From assembly GCA_013816485.1 (NCBI GenBank), contig JACDEI010000007.1, forward strand, positions 61,278 to 125,277: 64,000 nt of DNA, written 5' to 3'. This DNA comes from Planctomycetota bacterium. Its GTDB lineage: Bacteria; Planctomycetota; UBA11346. Below, one piece after another: positions 53,025 through 61,657 of this stretch (its first letter is position 1; the number at the start of each line of letters is the position of its first letter). A program made the position numbers and the translations under genes. Under the pieces are notes generated by a model, which ran no database searches, was not told the DNA's origin, and was given only the letters and a program-made list of their open reading frames with translations.

Positions 53025-53792
53025 ATGCCCCGCCGCGCTCCGGCCCCGAAAGACCTGCCACCCTACGAACGCACCGCGGTCCTGGCCGCGATGCCGGCGA
53101 CTCTCGCCTTCGGCTTGTTCGACCACCTGCCCGACACCTACCTGTTCGTGAAGGATCGCCATTCACGCTTCGTGCAGGTGAACCTTGCCCTCGCACGCCT
53201 GGAAGGCTGCCGCGACGTGGACGAGATGTACGGCAAGAGCGATTTTGATTTCCATCCGCCGACCATGGCGGCCCAGTACATCGCTGAGGACGCGCGCGTG
53301 ATGGCGAAGCGCGAACCGCTGATCGACCAGCTCTGGCTGGTGGCCGGCGCCGACGGCATGCCGCTGTGGTACCGCTCAACGAAAGTGCCGCTGATCTCTC
53401 GCGACGACGAGGTCATCGGCATCGGCGGCGTCATGCGCCCGGTTGCTCAGGCCGGAACTCCGCCAGCGGACTACGCCCGCATCGCCAAGGCCCTTGATCT
53501 CGTCCAGCGAGGTCACGGTGAACGCCTGGCGATCGGCGACCTCGCGCGTGCTGCCGGATTGTCGATCAGCCAACTGCAACGCGAGTTCATGCGCCTCCTT
53601 GGCATGAACCCGACGGAGTACATCGCCAAAGTCCGCGTGCTGTTGGCGCGACGCGCGTTGGAACGCAGCGATGCCGCGGTTGGGACCATTGCGCTCGATC
53701 TGGGGTTCTATGATCAGAGCCATTTTACCAGAGTGTTCAGGCAGCAGACGGGCTTGACGCCGTTGGCGTATCGGCAGCGGTTTAGGAGTTGA
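53025..53792 (+). CDS. PAS-containing AraC-family regulator
   Basis: The 255-residue protein starts at MPRRAPAPKDLPPYERTAV. Residues about 25-140 form a PAS domain (LFDHLPDTYLFVKDRHSRFVQVN, GKSDFDFHPPTMAAQYIAED, WYRSTKVPLISRDDEVIGIGGVMRPV). Residues about 155-255 hold two HTHs of the AraC/XylS type (RLAIGDLARAAGLSISQLQREF; GTIALDLGFYDQSHFTRVFRQQTGLTPLAYR). It is transcribed divergently from the PSD1/DUF1501 genes with only about 68 bp between the start codons, so it very probably regulates them. Confidence 0.93.
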   Translation: MPRRAPAPKDLPPYERTAVLAAMPATLAFGLFDHLPDTYLFVKDRHSRFVQVNLALARLEGCRDVDEMYGKSDFDFHPPTMAAQYIAEDARVMAKREPLIDQLWLVAGADGMPLWYRSTKVPLISRDDEVIGIGGVMRPVAQAGTPPADYARIAKALDLVQRGHGERLAIGDLARAAGLSISQLQREFMRLLGMNPTEYIAKVRVLLARRALERSDAAVGTIALDLGFYDQSHFTRVFRQQTGLTPLAYRQRFRS

Positions 53793-53871
53793 GGGCGAAT
53801 AAAGGGCGAACGTCGGCGCGCCGCATGCCGAGAGCCCTGATTCCAACACGATGTCGAATCAATACCCATCA

Positions 53872-54699
53872 CGAGCCCCGCATGGGGCGAACGATTACAG
53901 CCCAGCGCGTGAGCGCTGGGAAAAGTGCGATGAAACAGACGAGTCCCCGAAGGGGACGACCGACCTTATCCCAGCGCGTGAGCGCTGGGTCTGGGAGATC
54001 GCCGAACGCGAGGTTGGGAAACCTCACCCCCACACATACCGTTCATCCCACGTCAGCCCTTGCCGAGTCAGAAAATCCCTGAATTCATCCTGGAACGTCC
54101 GCACGCGGTGATGCTCCGCCTGGCCGCGGATATAGGCGATGGTCGCCTCGACTTGTGATTGGGCGATACTGAAGGCGCCGTAGCCCTCCTGCCAAGCGAA
54201 GTCGCGATCCGGGAAGAAGGTGTCGTTGATCCATTTCGACGAATTGGCCTTCACCAGACGCAGACAATCGGACACCGGTTTCGTGCCTGGAAGAACCATC
54301 AGCAGATGGACGTGGTCGGCGACACCGCCGGCTTCGAGCACGCGGAAGCCTCGTTGTTGGGCGATGCCACCCAACATGGCATGTACACGTTTGTCCCACG
54401 CCGGATCGATCAATGGCTTCCGGAGATGGGTGCTGAAGACGACATGCAGGAGGCAATGGACGAAGGAATGGGACATGGTCGGTGCACGGTGCGGGCGGGA
54501 GCTTCCCTGTCCAGGGGACGACGGGGCGGATGTACGGCCGGTGGGAATCCCCGTGACGACGGACCGGAATTGGGTATATTCCCCAGCGCTTACGCGCTGG
54601 GATGAGGTCGGTCGTCCCTTTCGGGACTCGCCTGCTGTCCCGTCGGTGACCCAGCACTGTCGTGCTGGGCTGTAATCGTTCGCCCCATGCGGGGCTCGC
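53872..54699. mobile_element. REP-flanked IS200/RAYT unit
   Basis: Two different REP sequences lie left of the transposase gene (53872-53920 with CGAGCCCCGCATGGGGCG; 53941-53988 with GAGTCCCCGAAGGGGACG), each ending in a CCCAGCGCG..CGCTGGG palindrome. On the right the same two appear as reverse complements in mirror order (54581-54629, then 54650-54699). The whole unit is a nested inverted structure of about 830 bp with a single gene, as expected for a RAYT transposase with its REP/REPIN substrates. Confidence 0.85.
54024..54476 (-). CDS. IS200-like/REP-associated tyrosine transposase
   Basis: The 150-residue Y1 transposase is complete. The HUH motif is HVH in GGVADHVHLLMVLPG (H55, H57), and the likely catalytic Tyr is Y115 in ATIAYIRGQAEHHR. 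SHSFVHCLLHVVFSTHLRKPLI is the usual opening, and KANSSKWIND a conserved middle block. These enzymes cut and join single-stranded DNA at hairpins. The gene is bracketed by mirrored REP hairpins, so it likely acts on them. No TnpB partner is present. Confidence 0.94.
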   Translation of the reverse strand: MSHSFVHCLLHVVFSTHLRKPLIDPAWDKRVHAMLGGIAQQRGFRVLEAGGVADHVHLLMVLPGTKPVSDCLRLVKANSSKWINDTFFPDRDFAWQEGYGAFSIAQSQVEATIAYIRGQAEHHRVRTFQDEFRDFLTRQGLTWDERYVWG

Positions 54700-55116
54700 G
54701 CTGGCCATCGCTGCGTTGTGCATCACTCGTCATCTGAGTCGGCGTAATGCTGCCCAACGAAGCGGATAATGGCTGCTTCCGACAACACGGTTTCACCACA
54801 CAGCAGCGACGTCCTGCCGCTCGACACAACAAATAATGCCTGGGTGACCACTGCGCCACGCTGGGATGACCTGCGCTGCTGCCGCGGACAACCATACGGA
54901 AACTGCTGATTCAATCGATGTTTCTTCGCTGCTGATACGCCACGACGCAACCGCCTCCGAACCAGCACAGAAACTGCCGCGTCATCGCACAATCGACTTG
55001 GCACGACGATAACTAATCGGGTGTCGTGCTGCCGCAACCCGCACTGCGACCTCGCATTTCACCTCCGCATCCCCCTCCTCATCCCACCTCCCTTCTCCCA
55101 CTCACTGGAAACCACC
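54700..55116. other. Upstream region of the nitrate-transport operon
   Basis: No credible gene is present; a 104-codon minus-strand frame (54723-55037) is basic and low in complexity. The last 60 bp before the binding-protein gene are pyrimidine-rich and lack a clear Shine-Dalgarno sequence. I could not find NtrC or NtcA-type sites. Confidence 0.4.
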
Positions 55117-56538
55117 ATGTCCCTCACCCCGCTCCGCCTGCGCCACCTGATCGCCGGACTCGCCCTGATGTGCGGCGCCACGAGCGCGTCTGCCGCGGCC
55201 AGTGAAACCGCCGCCGCGCCGGTGGTGTTCAAGGAATACGTCCTCGCGTCGCCGAAACCGAACCTGGCGAAGATCAAGGCCAACAAGATCGAGAAGCCGG
55301 TGCTGAAGTTCGGCATCATCAAGCTGACCGACTGCGTGCCGATTGTGGTGGCGCGTGAGCTGGGCTTCTTTGCCGAAGAAGGTCTAAGCGTCAGCATCGA
55401 GGTCCAGGCCAATTGGAAGCTGATCGTGGAAAACACCGTCGCCGGTTCGCTTGATGGCGCGCACATGCTCGCCGGCCAGCCGATCGGCGCGACCATCGGT
55501 TACCTGGGCCAAGCGGACATGGTCACGCCGCTGAGCATGGATTTGAACGGCAATGCCGCGACGGTTTCGACCAAACTGTGGGCGCAGATGCAGGAGCGCG
55601 AGCCACGCTTGAAGGAACCCGGCCACGCGCATCCCGTCAGCGCCGCGTCGTTGTTGCCGATCGCCAAGGAGCGCGCCGCGGGGGGCAACCCGCTGCGGTT
55701 CGCCATGGTCTTCCCGGTGTCGTGTCACAACTATGAACTGCGCTACTGGCTCGCCGCCGGCGGGGTGAACCCAGGTTTCTACGACGGCTACAACGATCCG
55801 GTCGGAAAACGTGAGGCCGACGTGCTGCTGTCGGTGACGCCACCACCACAGATGGTCCAGACGCTGACGCAGAACACCATCGACGGCTACTGCGTCGGTG
55901 AACCGTGGAATCAGCAAGCGGTGAAGGACGGCGTCGGCGTGCCGGTGTTCACCGATTACTATATCTGGAAGAACAATCCGGAAAAAGTCTTCGGCATGAC
56001 CAAGCTGTTTGCCGATGGCAATCCCAACACCGTAGTGGCGATCACCAAGGCGCTGATCCGTGCCGGTCACTGGTTGGATGACAGCCGCGACAACCGCATC
56101 AAGGCGGTCGAGATGCTGGCCAACAAAGCCTACATCGGCGCGAATCCGGACGTGCTCGGTGCGAGCATGCTCGGCACCTTCGAATTCCAAAAGGGCGACA
56201 AACGCGATCTGCCTGATTTTAACGTGTTCTACCGCTATAACGCCACCTACCCGCTGCCCGGCCATGCGGTGTGGTACCTGACGCAGATGCGCCGCTGGGG
56301 CCAGATCCCGGGCAACAAGTCGGACTCGTGGTACCACGAAACCGCGACCAAGATCTACCGCCCGGACATCTACCGTGCCGCCTACGCCAAGTTGCAGGAA
56401 GAGAAGTTGATCCCGGAAGCGACCTTACCCACCGATGATCTGCCGGCCTTCGTTGGCGAGGACTTCATCGACAAGATCGCCTTCGATTCCAAGAAACCGA
56501 ACGACTACCTGAAGTTGTTCCCCATCGGGCTGAAATGA
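55117..56538 (+). CDS. nrtA: Nitrate/nitrite ABC transporter substrate-binding protein
   Basis: The 473-residue protein starts at MSLTPLRLRHLIAGLALMCG; a start 32 codons upstream would precede the signal by a long hydrophilic leader. The mature part has the NrtA/CmpA landmarks LKFGIIKLTDCVPIVVARELGFFAEEGLSV, DGAHMLAGQPIG, FPVSCHNYELRYWLAAGGVNP, VTPPPQMVQTL and DGYCVGEPWNQQAV, the last two around the anion pocket. It captures nitrate, or possibly nitrite or bicarbonate, in the periplasm for the permease and ATPase downstream. Confidence 0.92.
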   Translation: MSLTPLRLRHLIAGLALMCGATSASAAASETAAAPVVFKEYVLASPKPNLAKIKANKIEKPVLKFGIIKLTDCVPIVVARELGFFAEEGLSVSIEVQANWKLIVENTVAGSLDGAHMLAGQPIGATIGYLGQADMVTPLSMDLNGNAATVSTKLWAQMQEREPRLKEPGHAHPVSAASLLPIAKERAAGGNPLRFAMVFPVSCHNYELRYWLAAGGVNPGFYDGYNDPVGKREADVLLSVTPPPQMVQTLTQNTIDGYCVGEPWNQQAVKDGVGVPVFTDYYIWKNNPEKVFGMTKLFADGNPNTVVAITKALIRAGHWLDDSRDNRIKAVEMLANKAYIGANPDVLGASMLGTFEFQKGDKRDLPDFNVFYRYNATYPLPGHAVWYLTQMRRWGQIPGNKSDSWYHETATKIYRPDIYRAAYAKLQEEKLIPEATLPTDDLPAFVGEDFIDKIAFDSKKPNDYLKLFPIGLK

Positions 56539-56545
56539 TTGCGCC

Positions 56546-56685
56546 GGTACGACGAGTACGAGGGGTACGAGCGGTACGAGGGGTACGAGCGGTACGAAAA
56601 CCGACCACGTACTGAGTGCCTCCGGACCCTTCGTACCCCTCGGCCGCTCGAACCGCTCGAACCGCTCGAACCCCTCGGACCCTGG
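56546..56685. repeat. Intercistronic inverted nonamer arrays between binding-protein and permease genes
   Basis: Left half: TACGAGGGG and TACGAGCGG alternate (about 56546-56596). Right half: CCCTTCGTACCCCTCGG then GCTCGAACC units (about 56627-56685). The halves are partly reverse-complementary and would fold into a long stem in the transcript. The period is nine here, not seven. Confidence 0.8.
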
Positions 56686-56692
56686 AAAACCC

Positions 56693-57721
56693 ATGCTCAA
56701 TAAAATCATCCTCTACCTCAACGTCCTTGGCCTGACCTGGTTCGTGCCGCCGCTCAAGATGGTGTGCGGCCAGGATGTGGCCTACGAAGCCAAACGTTTT
56801 GTGCGCATGATCGGTCTGCCGCTGATCGCGGTGGTGATCTTTCTCTTTCTCTGGCACGTCATCGCCGGCCAGGTGAAGATCAAAGGTCAGATCCTGCCCG
56901 GTCCGGTCGAGGTCACTGCTGCTGCCGGCAAGATGTACCGCGACTACCAGGCGTCGCAGGCAAACTACGTGACGTACCAGGCGGACTTCGCCAAGGCCCA
57001 GACCGAGTATCCGCAGATGAGCGAAACGGAACTGCGCGAGCTGATGCCGTACACCGCGGCGCCGACCTACCTCGACCAGATCTGGACTTCACTCAAGACG
57101 GTATTCACCGGCTTTGTTATCGCTTCGCTGATCGCCATCCCACTCGGCATCCTGTGCGGCATGAGCGCTGCCGCCTTCGAGATGATCAATCCCTTCATCC
57201 AAGTTTTCCGTCCGGTTTCGCCGCTCGCGTGGTTGCCGATCGTGGCGATTATCGTTGGTGCGACGATGGCGGATGTCCCGGCCAACAGCTTCTGGGCCAA
57301 GAGTTATGTGGTCGCAGCGGTGGTGGTGACCTTGTGCAGCCTGTGGGCGACGCTGATCAATACCGCCAACGGCGTGGCACAGGTCGACAAGGACTACCTC
57401 AACGTCGCCAAGGTGCTCAACCTCGGCTGGTTCGGCACCATCTTCAAAGTCGTGCTGCCATCTGCCCTGCCGCAGATCTTCAACGGTATGCGCCTGTCGA
57501 TCGGGGTGGGTTGGATGGTGCTGATCGCCGCCGAGATGCTCTCGCAGAACCCTGGGCTCGGCAAGTTCGTCTGGGACATGTACCAGTCATCGAGTGACGA
57601 CACCCTCGCCCTGATCATGGTCGCGGTGCTGACCATCGGCGTCATCGGCTTCATTCTCGACCGCATCATGATTGCGCTCCAGCGCATGGTGTCGCCAGGT
57701 GCGATGCTGGCGGTGCGATGA
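56693..57721 (+). CDS. nrtB: Nitrate/nitrite ABC transporter permease
   Basis: The 342-residue protein has a long N-terminal region with one membrane segment (LIAVVIFLFLWHVIA) and LPGPVEV, then a periplasmic loop with helical charged sequence (about 80-125). The binding-protein-dependent transport domain has FRPVSPLAWLPIVAIIVG and the EAA-like loop DKDYLNVAKVLNLGWFGTIFKVVLPSALPQIFNGMRLSIGVGWMVLIAAEM. These match NrtB/SsuC/TauC permeases, and the first region matches NrtB best. It pairs with the ATPase downstream. Confidence 0.92.
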   Translation: MLNKIILYLNVLGLTWFVPPLKMVCGQDVAYEAKRFVRMIGLPLIAVVIFLFLWHVIAGQVKIKGQILPGPVEVTAAAGKMYRDYQASQANYVTYQADFAKAQTEYPQMSETELRELMPYTAAPTYLDQIWTSLKTVFTGFVIASLIAIPLGILCGMSAAAFEMINPFIQVFRPVSPLAWLPIVAIIVGATMADVPANSFWAKSYVVAAVVVTLCSLWATLINTANGVAQVDKDYLNVAKVLNLGWFGTIFKVVLPSALPQIFNGMRLSIGVGWMVLIAAEMLSQNPGLGKFVWDMYQSSSDDTLALIMVAVLTIGVIGFILDRIMIALQRMVSPGAMLAVR

Positions 57722-57770
57722 TGTCGGACGGGGTACAGGCCACAGGCCACGGACTACAGACTGCCGATCA

Positions 57771-57939
57771 AACCGCAGAGGGCGCAGAGGGCGCAGAGAT
57801 GAATCACCACCATCAGTTTCAGGAGAACCGCTCGTGATTATGCGTCTATCTGAAGTGCCGAGCGCCAAGGAAGCTGTTCACGCGTTACAACCCGCTTCCC
57901 CCCTCTGCGCCCTCTGCGCCCTCTGCGCCCTCTGCGGTT
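57771..57939. repeat. Intercistronic inverted repeat between permease and ATPase genes
   Basis: Arms at 57771-57799 and 57912-57939 are reverse complements built from the nonamer GCGCAGAGG (three copies each). They enclose about 110 bp with no gene. It is similar in design to the nrdA/nrdB inverted repeat. Confidence 0.85.
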
Positions 57940-57981
57940 AATCTTTCCTCTTCCTCATCTTTTCCCATTCCCAGGCCAGCC

Positions 57982-58836
57982 ATGAAGTTCCTCGAAATCA
58001 TCAATGTCGCCAAACACTTCAACCACCCGACCAAGGGCAAGATCGAGGTGCTGAGCAACATCAACTTCTCGATGAAGAAAGGCGAGTTCATCACCGTCAT
58101 CGGCCACTCCGGCTGCGGCAAGTCGACGTTGCTCAACATGGTTGCTGGTCTCGATCTGCCGAGTGGTGGTTCGGTGTGTTTCGAGGAAAAGGAAGTCATG
58201 AGACCAGTGCCGGAGCGCGCGGTGGTGTTTCAGAACCACAGCCTGCTGCCGTGGCGCACGGTGATCGGCAACGTCATGCTGGCTGTGAACTCGGTGTTCA
58301 AAGACAAGAGCAAGAAGGAACGCCTCGAACGCGCGGAACACTGGCTGAAGGTGGTTGGCCTCAAAGACCACATGCACAAATACCCGCACGAGATCAGCGG
58401 CGGCCAACGTCAACGCACCGGCCTGGCCCGGGCGTTGGCGATGGGTCCGGAGCTGATGTTGTTTGATGAACCTTTTGGCGCGCTCGATGAACTGACGCGC
58501 AGCCAGCTACAAGACGAATCGCTGCGCCTGCACTTCGAAGAAAACCTCTCGGTGTTCATGGTCACCCACAGCGTCGACGAAGCGATCTACATGTCAGACA
58601 AAGTGGTGATGATGAACAACGGACCGAACGCCACGATCGGCAAGATCCTAGAGATTGATTTCCCGCGTCCGCGCGAGCGCCTCAAGATCTTCGAGAGCGC
58701 CCAGTTCGCGCACTACCGCAACGAGTGCATCCGCTTCCTCTTTTCACGCGCTACGGGTGGCACTGGCGAACCGGCACCGGCTCCCGTGGCTACCGCTGAA
58801 ACCCCAATCGTCGTGCCGGGTGCCGCTCCGGCCTGA
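57982..58836 (+). CDS. nrtD: Nitrate-type ABC transporter ATP-binding protein
   Basis: The 284-residue ATPase has Walker A GHSGCGKSTL, Q-loop VFQNHSLLPWRTV, signature ISGGQRQRTGLARAL, Walker B LMLFDEPFGALDELTR and switch VTHSVDEAIYMSD. The LPWRTVIGNVMLAV stretch and NNGPNATIGKILEIDFPRPRER are typical of NrtC/NrtD/CmpC ATPases. It lacks the fused binding-protein domain of cyanobacterial NrtC, so it is NrtD-like. The C-terminal 30 residues are Ala/Pro-rich. It completes the transporter, and an outer-membrane porin gene follows 109 bp downstream. Confidence 0.92.
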   Translation: MKFLEIINVAKHFNHPTKGKIEVLSNINFSMKKGEFITVIGHSGCGKSTLLNMVAGLDLPSGGSVCFEEKEVMRPVPERAVVFQNHSLLPWRTVIGNVMLAVNSVFKDKSKKERLERAEHWLKVVGLKDHMHKYPHEISGGQRQRTGLARALAMGPELMLFDEPFGALDELTRSQLQDESLRLHFEENLSVFMVTHSVDEAIYMSDKVVMMNNGPNATIGKILEIDFPRPRERLKIFESAQFAHYRNECIRFLFSRATGGTGEPAPAPVATAETPIVVPGAAPA

Positions 58837-58945
58837 TCGTTTCCCGAAACCAATCGCCGCACGCGCAGCATGTGCGGCGGCACCGGACCAGCGGCGTGTG
58901 GCCGATGGGATGGATCCGTACTACCCCAGGACCTCAGGAGTCTGC

Positions 58946-60268
58946 ATGACCCGTTCCCCCTCCCTCCGCTACCTCGTGCCGCTGCTGGCGCTCGGGACTT
59001 TTCCGTCGTTCGGCCACGCCGCGACCCTCGGTGACGAGCTGACCGAACTGCGCGAAGCGATTACCTTCGGCAAGGTCAGCGGCGCGGCGCGCTACCGTTA
59101 CGAGCGGGTCGATCAGGAGAATATCGACGAAGTCTCCAACGCGTCGACCCTGCGCGCTGCACTCGGCTATGAGAGCAAGAACTACCACGGCTTCACCGGC
59201 TTCATGCAGTTCGAGGGCGTGTTCCTGGTCGGTGATGACAACTACCGCAATGCCGAGAACGGTAAGACTACCTATCCGTTGGTAGCCGACACGCCGATGG
59301 TGGAAATGAACCAAGCATGGTTGCAGTACGTCTGCCCGCAGGATCCGTGGAAGACCCAGGTGCGTTGGGGTAGCCAAGAAATCAATCTGACCAACCAGCG
59401 CTTCGTTGGCGCGGTCGGTTGGCGTCAGGATAGCCAGACCTACGACGGCGGTGGCGTCAACACCACACCGTACAACAGCGACGGCAAGAACCTGATGCTG
59501 GGCTACCATTATATCTACCGGGTGAACCGCATCTTCCCCGACGATTCGGTCGCCAATCCGTTCCAGGGTCGGCTCGACATGGACACCCACCTGGGGCAGG
59601 CACTGTTCAAGTGGGACGGCATTGGCCAACTGCATGCCTACGGTTTGTTCCTTGATTATGGCGATGGTTACGCCGCAGCGGTGACCAACCTCAGCAGCGC
59701 GACCATCGGTGCGCGTGCCAGTGGCGTGATCAAGGCGACTCCTGACATCGGGGTGATCTACGGGCTGGAATACGCTTCACAAAGCGACTACGGCAGCAAC
59801 ACCCAGGACTATGATGCCGCGTATTATCAGGGCGAACTCGGCGTGGCGTACATGGGCTTCACGCTGAAATACGGCTACAGCGTAATGGAAGGAAGCGACG
59901 CTCCCAACGAGCGTTTCACCACGCCGCTGGCCACGCTGCATGCCTTTGATGGCTGGGTCGACATGTTCCTCAACACGCCGATGGCGGGCCTCAAGACCCA
60001 CCAAATCACGCTCAGCTACACTCCGCCGATGCTAAAGGGCCTGACCCTGACCGCGGTTTATTACAGCTTCGATGCCGACGCCAACAGCGACCACTTCGGC
60101 GAGGAGTTGGATCTGCTGGCGGAGTACAAAGTCGCCTCGTTCCCTGGTCTGTTGGTGGGCGTCAAATACGGTCAGTTCACCGGCGAGGACATCGCTGGCA
60201 TTCCCGCGCCGCACGCCGGTGCGGATGAGGTCGACAAGTTCTGGCTCTATACGCAGTACAGCTTCTGA
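58946..60268 (+). CDS. Outer-membrane porin-like beta-barrel protein
   Basis: The 440-residue protein starts at MTRSPSLRYLVPLLALGTF with CAGGAGTCTGC upstream; codons further upstream overlap the ATPase gene and are not used. After the signal peptide, alternating amphipathic strands run throughout (VSGAARYRYERVD, FTGFMQFEGVFLVGDD, TQVRWGSQEINLTNQRF, LLVGVKYGQFTG) and the chain ends in LYTQYSF with a terminal Phe, the beta-barrel assembly signal. The pattern matches porin/alginate-export-like families. It probably lets the anion substrate reach the ABC transporter encoded just upstream. Confidence 0.85.
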   Translation: MTRSPSLRYLVPLLALGTFPSFGHAATLGDELTELREAITFGKVSGAARYRYERVDQENIDEVSNASTLRAALGYESKNYHGFTGFMQFEGVFLVGDDNYRNAENGKTTYPLVADTPMVEMNQAWLQYVCPQDPWKTQVRWGSQEINLTNQRFVGAVGWRQDSQTYDGGGVNTTPYNSDGKNLMLGYHYIYRVNRIFPDDSVANPFQGRLDMDTHLGQALFKWDGIGQLHAYGLFLDYGDGYAAAVTNLSSATIGARASGVIKATPDIGVIYGLEYASQSDYGSNTQDYDAAYYQGELGVAYMGFTLKYGYSVMEGSDAPNERFTTPLATLHAFDGWVDMFLNTPMAGLKTHQITLSYTPPMLKGLTLTAVYYSFDADANSDHFGEELDLLAEYKVASFPGLLVGVKYGQFTGEDIAGIPAPHAGADEVDKFWLYTQYSF

Positions 60269-60316
60269 GTCTGCGCGTGCGGAGTGGTGCCCACACGGCC
60301 GTCCCGGCTTTCGGTT

Positions 60317-60901
60317 TCACCTGGACGTGTCCACACCACGCCCATCTGACGGCCCGCTACGTTGCCATTGGGCGTAGCGGGCTTTCTTTTTGTCCTGCGC
60401 CACCACTACCATGCGGTACGTCAGCAGGTAACCGGGCACCGCGAACAACACGGCGGCGATCGCGGTTCCCAGCGCCAGCGGTGCCAACACATCACCGAGC
60501 ACCTCAAATCCTTCGCTGAGCGCCAAGCGCCACGGCATGTCCTGGAGGCGTTCGATGAGTCGACCCAGCGCGGCGAACGACAGCGTTTCACCTGATCCAC
60601 TGACGAACAACAACCCCAGGCGATACTGCCCATAGACAAAGAACAACACGGTGAAGGGGTTGTTCGCCCACGTCCACGGGATCGAGGCCACCAGGTTGCC
60701 GCGCAAAAGTTTTGCCAACAGCGGCCCCAGGATCACCTGGCCGGGAATCGGCAACGGCATGACGAACAAGCCGGCGGCTGAGCCGATGGCAATGCGATGC
60801 GGGGTGTCGCTCAGGTGCAATACACCGCGGACGGCGCGCACGCACACGAACCGCCAACGACGCCACCACGGTCGCTGTGTTACTGGAGCGGTGATGCCCA
60901 T
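60317..60901 (-). CDS. DUF2062 membrane protein
   Basis: The 194-residue protein contains the DUF2062 core: DTPHRIAIGSAAGLFVMPLPIPGQVILGPLLAKLLRGNLVASIPWTWANNPFT, then three further hydrophobic segments. Its ATG follows immediately after the stop of the upstream DUF2062 gene (TGAATG), so the two form an operon of paralogues. DUF2062 proteins are inner-membrane proteins of unknown function, often near glycosyltransferase or polysaccharide genes. The C-terminal region overlaps a terminator hairpin of the opposite strand. Confidence 0.9.
   Translation of the reverse strand: MGITAPVTQRPWWRRWRFVCVRAVRGVLHLSDTPHRIAIGSAAGLFVMPLPIPGQVILGPLLAKLLRGNLVASIPWTWANNPFTVLFFVYGQYRLGLLFVSGSGETLSFAALGRLIERLQDMPWRLALSEGFEVLGDVLAPLALGTAIAAVLFAVPGYLLTYRMVVVAQDKKKARYAQWQRSGPSDGRGVDTSR
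60353..60391 (+). terminator. Rho-independent terminator after the nitrate operon
   Basis: A perfect 9-bp stem (CCCGCTACG / CGTAGCGGG) with an 11-base loop is followed by CTTTCTTTTT, 85 bp after the porin stop. It lies inside the 3' end of the convergent DUF2062 gene. Confidence 0.7.
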
Positions 60902-61486
60902 TCAAATCGCGTCGTCAGTAACAGCAGGGGTACGTCCCGAGTTTCGTTGCCAATGCGACACGCGCTGACGGCGACGCTCCTGCATCGCCGCCACGCCGCG
61001 CACGATCAACCCATAGCCGATGATCGCACTGAGTGCTCCGACCAGGAGTGATCCCACCAGCATTGGTACGAAGATGTCGACCACCACCGCGTAGCCAGTG
61101 GCGAAACCATCGGCCATCGAGAGGTGATTGAACTTCTCGACGATCTCACCCATCCGTTTGAACGACACCAGTTTCCACTCCCCAGGGGTGATCAGCATGC
61201 CGATACGGTAGCAGCCATAGAAGATCGGCAGGGTGGTGAAGGGATTAGTGATCCAACTCCACGGCAGCGAGGCGATGACGTTGCCCCCCAGAAGTTTGGC
61301 CAGGATCATGCCGATGAAGGTCTGACCGAGCGTCGGCAGCGGAGAGACGAAGATGCCGCAGGCACAGCCGAGAGCGATACGGTGTGGCGTGTCCTGGAGC
61401 AGCAACGCGCCACGCAGGGTCATCATCAGTCCATGCACGAACTGACGCCAGCGGCCTTTGGTGGTTTTGGGAGCACCCTTGATCAT
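60902..61486 (-). CDS. DUF2062 membrane protein (paralogue)
   Basis: The 194-residue protein starts at MIKGAPKTTKGRWRQFVHGL; a longer frame upstream adds an unlikely leader. It has the same core as its downstream paralogue: DTPHRIALGCACGIFVSPLPTLGQTFIGMILAKLLGGNVIASLPWSWITNPFT, and an FFV/IFY..G..Y/CYRIG second segment. Identity is moderate, so the duplication is old. It lies head to head with the Na+/H+ antiporter gene (about 170 bp apart). Confidence 0.9.
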   Translation of the reverse strand: MIKGAPKTTKGRWRQFVHGLMMTLRGALLLQDTPHRIALGCACGIFVSPLPTLGQTFIGMILAKLLGGNVIASLPWSWITNPFTTLPIFYGCYRIGMLITPGEWKLVSFKRMGEIVEKFNHLSMADGFATGYAVVVDIFVPMLVGSLLVGALSAIIGYGLIVRGVAAMQERRRQRVSHWQRNSGRTPAVTDDAI

Positions 61487-61657
61487 GGCCTGGGCATCAT
61501 TGCGCCGTCTGCGGTTTGCAAACCCCTGCGCGGGGCACGGATCGACAGCACACCTGATCTTCACCCGACCTGCACGGCTGATGTCCCGGAGGCAGGAAAC
61601 CCCACTAGAATCCCGGTCCGACCCGCCCATCCTGCCGCCTCGCCCAGGATCCGACTC

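Noticed and set aside
54723..55037. 104-codon minus-strand frame upstream of the nitrate operon
   Set aside because: It has no ribosome site and no recognisable domain, and has Arg/Gln-rich composition. It is more likely chance.
61124..61657. Long N-terminal extension of the antiporter frame
   Set aside because: It is antisense to the DUF2062 gene. The signal and first membrane helix begin at 61658.
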